From the NCBI GenBank assembly GCA_902363145.1, contig CABIZB010000012.1:1-18989 (forward strand): a DNA stretch of 18,989 nt. The letters are read 5' to 3'. This stretch comes from Oscillospiraceae bacterium (GTDB lineage Bacteria; Bacillota; Clostridia; Oscillospirales; Ruminococcaceae). The notes below the pieces were generated by a model that did no database searches, was not told where the DNA came from, and saw only the letters and a program-made list of their open reading frames with translations. Position numbers and translations under genes: made by a program. Within the stretch, counting starts at the first letter, position 1, and every line of letters begins with the position of its first letter. This document shows, piece by piece, positions 1-6,550 of this stretch.

Positions 1-2
1 AT

Positions 3-122
3 CCTACCGCTTGGGAAAATTCATCTATTTTGAGATGTGTTTCACTGGGTAAGACAGACGAATTTGCCGCAGAGGTTATTGGCAACATTCACGATAATCC
101 CGAATTGCTGGGAAAGGAGTAA
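3..122 (+). CDS. C-terminal end of a YopX-like phage protein (5' end outside window)
   Basis: An open frame enters from the left edge and stops at the TAA at 120-122. It encodes 39 visible residues. The last stretch reads EVIGNIHDNPELLGKE, which closely resembles the conserved end of YopX family proteins (small, widespread Firmicutes phage proteins of unknown role, usually about 120-150 residues). The start and most of the fold lie outside the window, so the family call rests on this tail alone. The ribosome binding site of the next gene (GGAAAGGAG) is inside its last codons, which suggests translational coupling. Family resemblance is recalled, not searched. Confidence 0.65.
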   Translation, partial: PTAWENSSILRCVSLGKTDEFAAEVIGNIHDNPELLGKE

Positions 123-127
123 GGATA

Positions 128-541
128 ATGACAGGATTTGTAAATCTTGATGCGGCGTATGATATCGGAACACTAACAGATTGGTATATATCGTCAGTCT
201 CTGATGATTCGCCCGTGTGGACTGACGAACACATTGAGGAACTGTTCAATGATTTTTACGTAATTCCTAAAGATACACCTGCCGCCGATGTTGCGCCAGT
301 GAAGCACGGGCATATCGTGTGGAAAGAATATCACAAAGGCGGTATCAGGAGGAGAAAATGCCTGCAGGAAATTAAATCCGTTTACATCGAGCAGCAAATG
401 CCCTGTAAGCATATTGCCATAATAGACGAAAGATATTTATCCAAAGACCCTTACTGTTCAGAGTGTGGAAAGCTGTTAGGCGAATTTCTGAACTATTGTG
501 GAAACTGCGGGGCGAAGATGGACGGAGGTGAAAATTCGTGA
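128..541 (+). CDS. Zinc-ribbon protein, small phage accessory protein
   Basis: Encodes 137 residues, starting at an ATG 7 bases after a GGAAAGGAG site. The C-terminal third carries two CxxC pairs (YCSECGKLL at about residue 113 and YCGNCGAKMDGG near the end), a typical zinc ribbon. Upstream is the phrase APVKHG, also common in small Clostridia phage proteins of this type. The N-terminal half is acidic and has no domain I recognise. The end of the zinc-ribbon coding sequence contains the GGAGG used by the next gene, and the two genes overlap by 4 bases. The role is unknown; binding of nucleic acid or protein through the zinc ribbon is only a guess. Confidence 0.8.
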   Translation: MTGFVNLDAAYDIGTLTDWYISSVSDDSPVWTDEHIEELFNDFYVIPKDTPAADVAPVKHGHIVWKEYHKGGIRRRKCLQEIKSVYIEQQMPCKHIAIIDERYLSKDPYCSECGKLLGEFLNYCGNCGAKMDGGENS

Positions 542-843
542 AAACAGAAGAAATCTTACAACATCTCGGCGACCTGAAATCCGAAGCAGAGGGGCATTAT
601 ACCGATGACGGCGATGATGAAATATTCCACCAGGACGCAGAAGTGCTGCAGGCTGCTATTGATGCAGTTAAACGCAATGAAATCATTGCTGATGCTATAA
701 ACAGTGAGATTGCAATCTGCAATCTGGAAATCCGCAAGGTGGATATCGAAAAGGCGAAGGCTGAGGAACGCAGAATGAATTACGGCGACCAAAAGGCAAT
801 ACTTGTGGAGCTGTTCAGAACGATAAAAGGCGGTGAAGAATAA
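538..843 (+). CDS. Small acidic helical protein of unknown function
   Basis: Encodes 101 residues from a GTG start, with GGAGG at 524-528 placed 9 bases upstream. The sequence is rich in Glu, Asp, Lys and Ala with a heptad-like pattern (for example IEKAKAEERRMNYGD), so it is predicted to be largely helical, perhaps a short coiled coil. There are no Cys pairs, membrane segments or known catalytic motifs. It overlaps the gene before it by 4 bases and the gene after it by 1 base, so it belongs to the same translational unit. I do not recognise the family. Confidence 0.75.
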   Translation: MKTEEILQHLGDLKSEAEGHYTDDGDDEIFHQDAEVLQAAIDAVKRNEIIADAINSEIAICNLEIRKVDIEKAKAEERRMNYGDQKAILVELFRTIKGGEE

Positions 844-1121
844 TGTTTCTGGGCGGATTACTGATAGGTTTTATCATCGGTATAACGGTAATTGCGGTTA
901 TTGCGTGTGTGATGGCTGCGGGAGATACACCCGTGAAGCATGGCAAATGGTTGAATTTTTACGGAAATTACACTACAGCCGAATGCGATGTATGCGGAGA
1001 ATGCTTTGAGGTCACTTTTGAGGGTGAAAGCAATAAAATGTTGTTTGACGCATTTAGGCAGTCTTACCGATATTGCCCCAACTGCGGGGCTAAAATGGAC
1101 GGAGGCAAGAGCGATGAGTGA
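843..1121 (+). CDS. Membrane-anchored zinc-ribbon protein
   Basis: Encodes 92 residues; its ATG shares its first base with the last base of the previous stop codon. Residues 1-24 are strongly hydrophobic (FLGGLLIGFIIGITVIAVIA), a single N-terminal membrane segment or uncleaved signal anchor. The phrase TPVKHGKW follows, then two CxxC pairs (CDVCGECF and YCPNCGAKMDGG) forming a zinc ribbon. The last part closely matches the end of the 128-541 protein in both protein and DNA. With the anchor N-terminal, the ribbon would face whichever side the positive-inside rule dictates, which I cannot settle. Role unknown. Confidence 0.8.
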   Translation: MFLGGLLIGFIIGITVIAVIACVMAAGDTPVKHGKWLNFYGNYTTAECDVCGECFEVTFEGESNKMLFDAFRQSYRYCPNCGAKMDGGKSDE

Positions 1122-1530
1122 AACAAGACCGAGTATGCTCAGGTCGTGCAGGGTATGGCTGGAGAGCAGGAGGGATATACCGGGTGACAAGCTGGCGTGT
1201 ATGACTGCACTTATCGGCAGGGCTGCTGAAAGGGAGACGGTCAGGGTCGGCAGGAATGCCCGGTGCCCTGCCTGCGGAGGAAAGATACCCATGGCATCAA
1301 AATTCTGCATGCACTGCGGTCAGCGTGTGAAGATAACGGAGATAGCCGAAAAAAGCGGTCAGCGCCACATGCTCTATTCCACTGCCGAGCTTGAACGTGC
1401 CGTAGAGCTTCACCGCTCGGGGCTGACGTGGGCGCAGGTGGGAGCGGAAATGGGGCGCAGCAAGGAGGCTATACGCTCCTCGGCAAGCAGGTATATGAGG
1501 ATAAAGGCGGCAAACGAAAGGAAGGTATGA
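1114..1530 (+). CDS. Zinc-ribbon plus helix-turn-helix protein, possible DNA-binding regulator
   Basis: The open frame extends upstream to 988, but the ATG at 1114 is preferred because GGAGG at 1101-1105 sits 8 bases before it and the longer form would lie fully inside the previous gene. The product is 138 residues. Two CxxC pairs in the middle (CPACGGKIP and FCMHCGQR) form a zinc ribbon. The C-terminal part (YSTAELERAVELHRSG, then TWAQVGAEMGRSKEAIRSSA) reads as a helix-turn-helix of the Myb/SANT or sigma-like kind. A DNA-binding role in late gene control or packaging is plausible but not shown. Confidence 0.75.
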   Translation: MSETRPSMLRSCRVWLESRRDIPGDKLACMTALIGRAAERETVRVGRNARCPACGGKIPMASKFCMHCGQRVKITEIAEKSGQRHMLYSTAELERAVELHRSGLTWAQVGAEMGRSKEAIRSSASRYMRIKAANERKV

Positions 1531-1664
1531 GAATGTTGTGGGACTACAGGTATGCAGATTATATTTTCAAAGAGCCTGCGCCCGATATCAGTGTTTATGC
1601 AGAATACTGCATCAGGCGCCGCAAGCACGTCAAAAGGCGCATGAGGCAGTACGGGAGAAAGTGA
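1527..1664 (+). CDS. Small basic hypothetical protein, 45 residues
   Basis: The ATG at 1527 overlaps the upstream stop as ATGA and follows AAAGGAAGG closely. An in-frame ATG at 1533 is an alternative with better spacing. The product is about 45 residues, with an aromatic N-terminal half (MLWDYRYADYIF) and a very basic tail (RRRKHVKRRMRQYGRK). No family recognised. Such short basic proteins are common in phage accessory runs; the basic tail could bind nucleic acid, which is inference only. The frame is open further upstream, but that part lies inside the preceding gene. Confidence 0.55.
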   Translation: MRMLWDYRYADYIFKEPAPDISVYAEYCIRRRKHVKRRMRQYGRK

Positions 1665-1674
1665 GGTAAGGCAT

Positions 1675-1899
1675 TTGAAGGATATCGTTATGAAAATTAT
1701 CGGGTCGCCGAAGTTTTTCCCTGCGGTGCTGATCCTGCTTGATCATGAGCCGCACCCAAATGGTATGCGGTCATACATACCGTCTCATGGGCTTAAACGT
1801 CCTATAACAGTTCGTGAGATTGTTCCTGCGAAAACATGGCGCATAAACCCCAAAGCACCGCAGAGCTGGCGCTATGTCACTGAGTACTGGTGGATTTAA
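1675..1899 (+). CDS. Hypothetical protein, 74 residues
   Basis: Starts at TTG 1675 with GTGAGGTAAG just upstream; an ATG at 1690 is a second possibility, giving 69 residues. The first 25 residues are mildly hydrophobic (KFFPAVLILLDHEP) but too short and interrupted to call a membrane helix. The C-terminus is rich in Trp and Tyr (SWRYVTEYWWI). I recognise no domain. It continues the closely spaced series of small genes, and an AAGGAGG follows its stop at once, serving the next tiny reading frame. Confidence 0.55.
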   Translation: MKDIVMKIIGSPKFFPAVLILLDHEPHPNGMRSYIPSHGLKRPITVREIVPAKTWRINPKAPQSWRYVTEYWWI

Positions 1900-1912
1900 G
1901 GAGGCGGCCCAA

Positions 1913-1981
1913 ATGTCCAAATGTAATACCTGTGTTTATCGCTTCCGTGACGAGCATCGAACAGCCTGGAGGAGAAAGTAG
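1913..1981 (+). CDS. Possible 22-residue CxxC micropeptide
   Basis: A short frame reading MSKCNTCVYRFRDEH then TAWRRK and stop. It begins 6 bases after a near-perfect Shine-Dalgarno (AAGGAGG at 1898-1904), stronger than most in the window, and holds a CxxC pair followed by a basic tail. It may be a real micropeptide, the truncated remnant of a longer zinc-binding protein, or a decoy. No homology can be judged at this length. Confidence 0.35.
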   Translation: MSKCNTCVYRFRDEHRTAWRRK

Positions 1982-2034
1982 GGAGCGGAAGTGAACGTAA
2001 TGATATCTACAAACAGAACAAAAGGAGTGATCCG

Positions 2035-2232
2035 ATGGCAGAGTACAAAGGCTGTTTGAGCCGTGAGCAGACATTACAGGCGTGGCACGCACAGAAGAGC
2101 GGCAAGTCAATCGTATCTGTAGCTATGTCATTTAACGTCGATGTATCAACGCTGTATCGGTCATATCAGCATTATGGATTTCAACCGCCAATTTACAGGA
2201 AGGACAGGAAGGAAAGAAAAGGCAATGGCTAA
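2035..2232 (+). CDS. Small helix-turn-helix protein
   Basis: Encodes 65 residues from an ATG placed 8 bases after AAAGGAGTG. Residues about 8-47 look like a single helix-turn-helix of the homeodomain-like/transposase N-terminal type: a first helix (SREQTLQAWHAQKSG) and a turn and recognition helix (VAMSFNVDVSTLYRSYQHYG). The tail is basic (YRKDRKERK). It overlaps the HNH nuclease gene by 8 bases. Terminase small subunits also carry such N-terminal helix-turn-helix domains, so a role in DNA recognition for packaging is possible, but the protein lacks the oligomerisation part of a normal small subunit. It could equally be a late regulator. Confidence 0.7.
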   Translation: MAEYKGCLSREQTLQAWHAQKSGKSIVSVAMSFNVDVSTLYRSYQHYGFQPPIYRKDRKERKGNG

Positions 2233-2593
2233 GGAATATGCAAAGTTATTTTATAAGTCCGACAAATGGCTGCAATGCAAGAAGTCATTTATTGCGGAGA
2301 GGCGTGCTATTGACGGCGGATTATGTCAGCGCTGCCGAAAAAGATATGGCTACATAGTACATCACAGGCAGCATATAACACCTGAAAACATTACAGACCC
2401 GATGGTCACGTTATCACACACAAATCTGGAATACCTTTGCCAGGAGTGCCACAATAAAGAGCACTTCGGTGATGCGGGGCTGAGGTACATGATCGGCGAG
2501 GACGGGCAGCCCATGCCCCCCCTTGCCACAGAAACGGGCAAGCCCCCTCGGGACCGATTGCAGAGGTGGAAAGAACACACAGGGAAGTTTTGA
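2225..2593 (+). CDS. HNH endonuclease of the phage packaging module
   Basis: The start at ATG 2225 follows AGGAAAGAAAAGG and overlaps the previous gene by 8 bases; the longer open frame upstream lies inside that gene. Product 122 residues. The HNH fold is clear: C34-x-x-C37, the His pair H46-H47 (YIVHHRQHI), N67 (HTNLEYL), then C72-x-x-C75-H76 (LCQECHNKEH). The four cysteines bind a structural zinc and the His/Asn/His set is the metal-dependent nuclease site. In HK97-like phages an HNH protein is encoded next to terminase and is needed for cos cleavage; the location here fits that job. Confidence 0.93.
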   Translation: MAKEYAKLFYKSDKWLQCKKSFIAERRAIDGGLCQRCRKRYGYIVHHRQHITPENITDPMVTLSHTNLEYLCQECHNKEHFGDAGLRYMIGEDGQPMPPLATETGKPPRDRLQRWKEHTGKF

Positions 2594-2632
2594 GACCCCC
2601 CTACCTAAAATCTACAGAGAGGAGCTATCAGA

Positions 2633-4333
2633 TTGGTCAGGTATCCTAAAGATTACAGTCCCATTATGGAGTACTATAGCCAGATAAAGGACGGTAAAGT
2701 TACTGTGTCCAGGAAGGTACAGCGGATCTACCAAAAGTTAGCCAAAGACCTCTCGGGGAGCACAGGTGCTGACGGTACCATGTATCACTATTCCCCTTCA
2801 CGGGCTAATCATATACTTGAGTTTGCGGAAAACTATTGCAGGCACTCAAAGGGAAAGCTCGGTGGACAGCTGGTTGTACTTGAGCTGTGGGAAAAGGCTA
2901 TGCTTGCAGCTATGTTCGGATTTATTGATGATGAGGGGCGGCGGCGATATCGAGAGGTTGTCCTGATAGTGGCTAAGAAAAACGGCAAGTCGCTGATAAG
3001 CTCGATAGTGGGTCTTTACTTGCAGGTCGGGGACGGCGAGCCGGGCGCAGAGGTCTATGCTGTGGCTACCAAAAAGGACCAGGCTAAGATAATCTGGGGA
3101 GAGGCTAAGCGAATGGTAAATAAGTCGCCGGAGCTTCGCAAACTGATAAAGCCCCTTGTGGGGGAAATGGACTGCGCTGTCAATGAAAGCGTGTTTAAAC
3201 CGCTGGCATCTGACACCGACACCCTCGACGGTCTGAATGTTCATGGGGCATTGATGGACGAGGTACACCAGTGGCGTGACGGCATGGCGCTGTATAACAT
3301 AATTGCAGACGGCACAACGGCACGAGAACAGCCTATGACACTGATAACCACGACGGCGGGCGTTGTCCGTGAAGATATCTACGACAACAAGTATGAGTAT
3401 GCCGCAAAGGTGATAATCGGCTACGATGATCCCGATGCAGGCATTGTTGATGACCATTTCCTTCCGTTTATCTATGAGCTTGACGCTCGTGAAGAGTGGG
3501 AAGATGAACGCTGCTGGCCCAAAGCCAATCCGGGGCTGGGAACGATAAAAAATATCAGACAGCTCAGGGATAAGGTTAGAAAGGCGCAGCAATCGCCCGA
3601 TTTACAGCGTAATCTTTTGTGCAAGGAATTTAATATCAGGGAAACGTCGGGCGGCTCGTGGCTGTCTTTTGACGATATCAACAACGAGACACTTTTTGAC
3701 GTGGCAGAGCTCAGACCACGCTACGGAGTTGGCGGCGCTGACCTTTCAAGTACCGATGACCTGACGGCGGCATGTGTGATATTCATGCTGCCTGAATGTT
3801 CGGACATTTACGTTATACCGATGTTCTGGATACCTGCCGATCTGGTCGAGAGGCATATAAACGAGGACAAGGTAAGATATGACATCTGGATAGATAAAGG
3901 CTGGGTCAGGACCTGCCCCGGCAACAGAATAAATCCCGATGCCGTCAGGGAATGGTTTCTCGAAGTCCAGAGCGAATATGACATTTATCTGAACCTTGTT
4001 GGATATGATTCGTGGAGTGCCGAGCTGTGGGTGAATGAAATGAAAAGAAGCTTTGGCGACAGCACCATGCGCCCCGTGATACAGGGCAAGAAAACGCTTT
4101 CCAATCCTATGAAGATGCTTGCAAAGGACCTGCAGGCACACAAGATAATATACAACAACAACGGCGTGCTGAAATGGTGCATGGCAAACACCTGCGTTGA
4201 TGAGGACAGGAACGGCAATATCCAGCCCATAAAGAGCCGAAAGCCGACCCAGCGTATAGACGGCCTTGCGGCTCTGTTGGACGCATACACCGTTTTGCAG
4301 GATAACCTTAACGATTATCTGAGTGTGATTTAA
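2633..4333 (+). CDS. Terminase large subunit (ATPase and nuclease)
   Basis: Product 566 residues from TTG 2633, with GAGAGGAG 8 or so bases upstream. It powers DNA packaging into the prohead and cuts the concatemer. Motifs: a deviant Walker A (VAKKNGKS, residues 113-120); Walker B followed by the catalytic acid (ALMDEV, D209-E210); and nuclease acids D370 (GGADLSSTDD), D459 (VGYDSW) and D543 (RIDGLAALLDAY), the RNase H-like triad. The N-terminal segment and the YREVVLIVAKKNGKS block are typical of the Terminase_1 group in Clostridia phages. Length is normal. No small subunit gene lies between it and the HNH gene, where one would usually be found. Confidence 0.97.
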   Translation: MVRYPKDYSPIMEYYSQIKDGKVTVSRKVQRIYQKLAKDLSGSTGADGTMYHYSPSRANHILEFAENYCRHSKGKLGGQLVVLELWEKAMLAAMFGFIDDEGRRRYREVVLIVAKKNGKSLISSIVGLYLQVGDGEPGAEVYAVATKKDQAKIIWGEAKRMVNKSPELRKLIKPLVGEMDCAVNESVFKPLASDTDTLDGLNVHGALMDEVHQWRDGMALYNIIADGTTAREQPMTLITTTAGVVREDIYDNKYEYAAKVIIGYDDPDAGIVDDHFLPFIYELDAREEWEDERCWPKANPGLGTIKNIRQLRDKVRKAQQSPDLQRNLLCKEFNIRETSGGSWLSFDDINNETLFDVAELRPRYGVGGADLSSTDDLTAACVIFMLPECSDIYVIPMFWIPADLVERHINEDKVRYDIWIDKGWVRTCPGNRINPDAVREWFLEVQSEYDIYLNLVGYDSWSAELWVNEMKRSFGDSTMRPVIQGKKTLSNPMKMLAKDLQAHKIIYNNNGVLKWCMANTCVDEDRNGNIQPIKSRKPTQRIDGLAALLDAYTVLQDNLNDYLSVI

Positions 4334-4347
4334 AAGAACAGGCAAAG

Positions 4348-4388
4348 GGGTCGAAATCGACCCGGATAAACTCCTCGAAATCGAGGGG
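4348..4388 (+). repeat. Two tandem short hairpins with the same AAAT loop
   Basis: Just after the terminase stop, 4348-4363 folds as GGGTCG-AAAT-CGACCC (6 base pairs). 4371-4388 folds as CTCCTCG-AAAT-CGAGGGG (7 pairs with one G-T). The two share the core TCGAAATCGA and are separated by 7 bases. No gene covers them. They may be RNA structures in the late transcript, such as a processing or 3' end protection site, or protein-binding palindromes. Function is not known. Confidence 0.5.
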
Positions 4389-4404
4389 TTAAGAATACAG
4401 CTTT

Positions 4405-4443
4405 AAGCGCACCTTGTCTTTCTGTGAGGCAGGGTGCGCTTTT
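4405..4443 (+). terminator. Terminator-like hairpin between terminase and portal
   Basis: Arms 4407-4416 (GCGCACCTTG) and 4430-4439 (CAGGGTGCGC) pair over 10 positions with one G-T, can extend by two A-T pairs, and enclose a 13-base loop. The T run after the stem is short (CTTTTGT), so termination may be partial. It lies in a 180-base gap without a confident gene and separates packaging from head genes. An antiterminated or partly terminating site within the late operon would fit. Confidence 0.6.
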
Positions 4444-4481
4444 GTAACTGCAAAATCTGAGGGGCATTTTTATTGTAAAAT

Positions 4482-4487
4482 TATAAT
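4482..4487 (+). promoter_or_regulatory. Possible -10 box upstream of the head gene block
   Basis: TATAAT, a perfect sigma-70/sigma-A -10 match, lies in an A+T-rich stretch just after the terminator-like hairpin. I find no good TTGACA-like element at 16-18 bases upstream and no extended -10 TG, so support is partial. A start point near 4494 would drive the Cys-rich gene, portal and head genes, and would favour the GTG start at 4514 over the TTG at 4487. Confidence 0.3.
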
Positions 4488-4513
4488 TGAAGCAAAGTAA
4501 TTTGAGAAATGAG

Positions 4514-4702
4514 GTGAACATCACGGCTTGCAAATACGCTGAAAAATGCTGCCACCATAACGCATGGTGGTGTGACTTCAACTCTGCCGCCTGTGATGTG
4601 CGCAGAAAGCATGAATGTGCCGAACGTGATACTGAGGGAAAACGTGCAGGCAAAAGCACTGCCACTCCCGACAAGCAGCGTAAAAAGGCGGTGAAGCAGT
4701 AA
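4514..4702 (+). CDS. Small cysteine-rich, probably zinc-binding protein
   Basis: Starting from GTG 4514 the product is 62 residues; the frame stays open up to a TTG at 4487, which has no ribosome binding site and overlaps the possible -10 box. The N-terminal half holds six Cys and a His pair (ACKYAEKCCHHNAWWCDF, then two more Cys), suggesting one compact metal site. The C-terminal half is basic and low in complexity (GKRAGKSTATPDKQRKKAVK). Its stop overlaps the portal start by one base. I have no family name for it. Small Cys-rich proteins at this position might help DNA packaging or head assembly, but that is a guess from location. Confidence 0.65.
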   Translation: MNITACKYAEKCCHHNAWWCDFNSAACDVRRKHECAERDTEGKRAGKSTATPDKQRKKAVKQ

Positions 4703-5910
4703 TGAGCTTTTTTGCTACTGTAAGGGACAGAATTGCCCGATTTTTCGGCAGAAGCGGTTCATCGGCAACTGTGATGAAGCTTATGACCGACGAGGGGGAC
4801 ACGGGATATTTTGCGTTTGACGGAAAGCTGTATCATTCCGATGTTGTGCGGTCGGCTGTACGTCCGCTGGCATCTGCTGTCGGCAAGGCAGTAGGCAAGC
4901 ATATACGCCACTGCATAAACGATGACGGCGATGAGGATATCAAGGTCAATCCTGAGGCGTATATCCGATTTCTGTTATCGGAACCCAATCCGTATATGAC
5001 AGGCCAGGAGCTGCAGGAGCGCCTTGCGTCACAGCTTGCGCTGAACTCAAACGCATTTGCTCTGATAATCCGTGACAGCCTCGGATACCCTGAACAGATA
5101 TATCCCATTACGGCATACAGCGTCGTAAAAAGATATGACAGGGAGCGGAACCTGTATCTGGAATTTATGCTCAATAACGGCAAAAATGTTGTATTCCCGT
5201 ACAGTGACATCATTCATCTGCGAGACGATTTCTACACCGATGATATTTTCGGCACGCCAAAATATGAGGCCCTGCTTCCATTGATGGAATGCGTTTCGGC
5301 TATTGACAGCGGCATAATTACCGCTATCAAAAATTCGGGCATCATTCGCTGGCTGCTGACCTACAATGCAGCGCTGAGAGACGAGGATCTTAAACGCCAG
5401 GCGAGAAATTTTGCGGCACAGTTCCTCGAAAGCTCGGAGACTATGGGCGTTGCGGCTGTGGACAGCAAGGCAAAAGCTGAGCAGATATCGCAGAAGGAAT
5501 ATGTTCCGCCCTCTTCCTCGGTAAAATTGATCACGGACAGAATTTACAGCATTTTCAACACAAATTCTGCTATAGTCAATTCAGACTGGACAGAAGACCA
5601 GTGGAACGCATATTATGAATCCAACATTGAGCCTGTGCTGCTGAAATTTGCGGCGGCATACACCAACAGGATATTTTCACGTCGAGAACGTGGCTGCGGC
5701 AATGAGATCGTGTTTGAAAGCTATAATCTGGCGGCGGCAAGCATTGAAACAAAGCTGAATCTGCGTGAAATGGTTGACCGTGGAGCTATGACCACGAATG
5801 AATGGCGTGCTGCTTTCGGCATGGCAGCTGTACCGGGAGGAAACAAACTGCTGCTGCGTAAGGATACAGGCGTTATAACGGAAGGCGGTGAGAGTGATGA
5901 GAACGATTGA
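4702..5910 (+). CDS. Portal protein, HK97 family
   Basis: Product 402 residues; the ATG at 4702 overlaps the previous TAA. The portal dodecamer sits at one head vertex, nucleates prohead assembly and is the channel through which terminase drives DNA. Family marks include SDVVRSAVRPLASAVGK near residue 50, the LLSEPNPYMTGQELQERL block near 90, ALNSNAFALIIRD near 115, and IPYSD-like FPYSDIIHLRDDF near 170, followed by a helical stem region. Length is standard for the HK97-type portal. It lies directly before the protease and capsid genes, the canonical order, and overlaps the protease gene by 14 bases. Confidence 0.97.
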   Translation: MSFFATVRDRIARFFGRSGSSATVMKLMTDEGDTGYFAFDGKLYHSDVVRSAVRPLASAVGKAVGKHIRHCINDDGDEDIKVNPEAYIRFLLSEPNPYMTGQELQERLASQLALNSNAFALIIRDSLGYPEQIYPITAYSVVKRYDRERNLYLEFMLNNGKNVVFPYSDIIHLRDDFYTDDIFGTPKYEALLPLMECVSAIDSGIITAIKNSGIIRWLLTYNAALRDEDLKRQARNFAAQFLESSETMGVAAVDSKAKAEQISQKEYVPPSSSVKLITDRIYSIFNTNSAIVNSDWTEDQWNAYYESNIEPVLLKFAAAYTNRIFSRRERGCGNEIVFESYNLAAASIETKLNLREMVDRGAMTTNEWRAAFGMAAVPGGNKLLLRKDTGVITEGGESDEND

Positions 5911-6550
5911 GATAAGCGGCAGCATCGTTGATGATGATTATGGCACTATGTACGACAGATACGGCATTGCGGCGACATACCCCAAGAAAGTGAAGTCACA
6001 GCTTGCCGAGGCTGAGGCTGACGGTGACGATGTTGAAATAAACATCAATTCGGGCGGCGGTGATGTATTCGCAGGGTTTGAAATATACACTGCCATTCTC
6101 GGCTACAAGGGCAATGTCCGCATAAACGTTACGGGGCTTGCGGCAAGTGCGGCAAGCGTTATCATGTGTGCGGCTGACTGCCGTATATCCCCCGTAGGAA
6201 TGGTCATGGTACACTGCTCCAGCTGCTATGCAGGTGCAGGAGACCACAAATATCTGGAAAAGATGGCCGACATGCTCAAAAGCATCGACGAATCCATTGC
6301 AAGTGCGTATGTCACTAAAACAGGCATGAGCAAGGAAAAGGCTGTCGAGCTGATGAACGATACCACATGGCTGACGGCTGAAAAGGCTGTTGAGATGGGA
6401 CTGTGTGACGGCTATATCGCCAAAATCAACACTTCGGGGAAAAAGCCGGAAGGTACACCGACCGACAATAAGCTGAAGAATGATAAAGCTGCGGCGGCGA
6501 AAGCCAAAGCAAGATTTTTAATGATGAGAGGAGAAATGCAAAATGTTTGA
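5897..6550 (+). CDS. ClpP-like prohead maturation protease (S14 family)
   Basis: ATG 5897 is preferred over GTG 5888 because GGCGGTGAG then lies at a usable distance; the product is 217 residues. The ClpP fold is evident: NSGGGDVFAGFEIY (residues 51-64), the nucleophile S84 in GLAASAAS, H106 in MVMVHCSS, and an acidic residue at about D155 in the NDTTWLTAEKA block. The protease is packed inside the prohead, cuts the N-terminal scaffold part of the capsid protein, and then degrades itself. The C-terminal 40 residues are Lys/Ala rich and probably flexible. Overlaps the capsid gene by 8 bases. Confidence 0.94.
   Translation: MRTIEISGSIVDDDYGTMYDRYGIAATYPKKVKSQLAEAEADGDDVEININSGGGDVFAGFEIYTAILGYKGNVRINVTGLAASAASVIMCAADCRISPVGMVMVHCSSCYAGAGDHKYLEKMADMLKSIDESIASAYVTKTGMSKEKAVELMNDTTWLTAEKAVEMGLCDGYIAKINTSGKKPEGTPTDNKLKNDKAAAAKAKARFLMMRGEMQNV

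Noticed and set aside
988..1113. Longer N-terminus for the zinc-ribbon/helix-turn-helix protein
   Set aside because: This part lies wholly inside the preceding zinc-ribbon gene in another frame, and a well-placed GGAGG favours ATG 1114.
1991..2059. 22-codon GTG frame overlapping the start of the 2035-2232 gene
   Set aside because: Only a weak ribosome binding site, ordinary composition, and it runs into the next gene; could be a leader but nothing supports it.
2846..3592. 248-codon open frame on the minus strand opposite the terminase gene
   Set aside because: It lies fully inside a certain gene on the other strand, has no good ribosome binding site or neighbours, and its translation has no recognisable domain. 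Long antisense frames are common in genes of this composition.
4331..4404. Terminase readthrough or frameshift extension: a frame reading GVEIDPDKLLEIEGL follows the stop
   Set aside because: It has no start codon, and the repeated protein-like pattern is explained by the two palindromic hairpins. No standard slip heptamer in phase is present at the stop.
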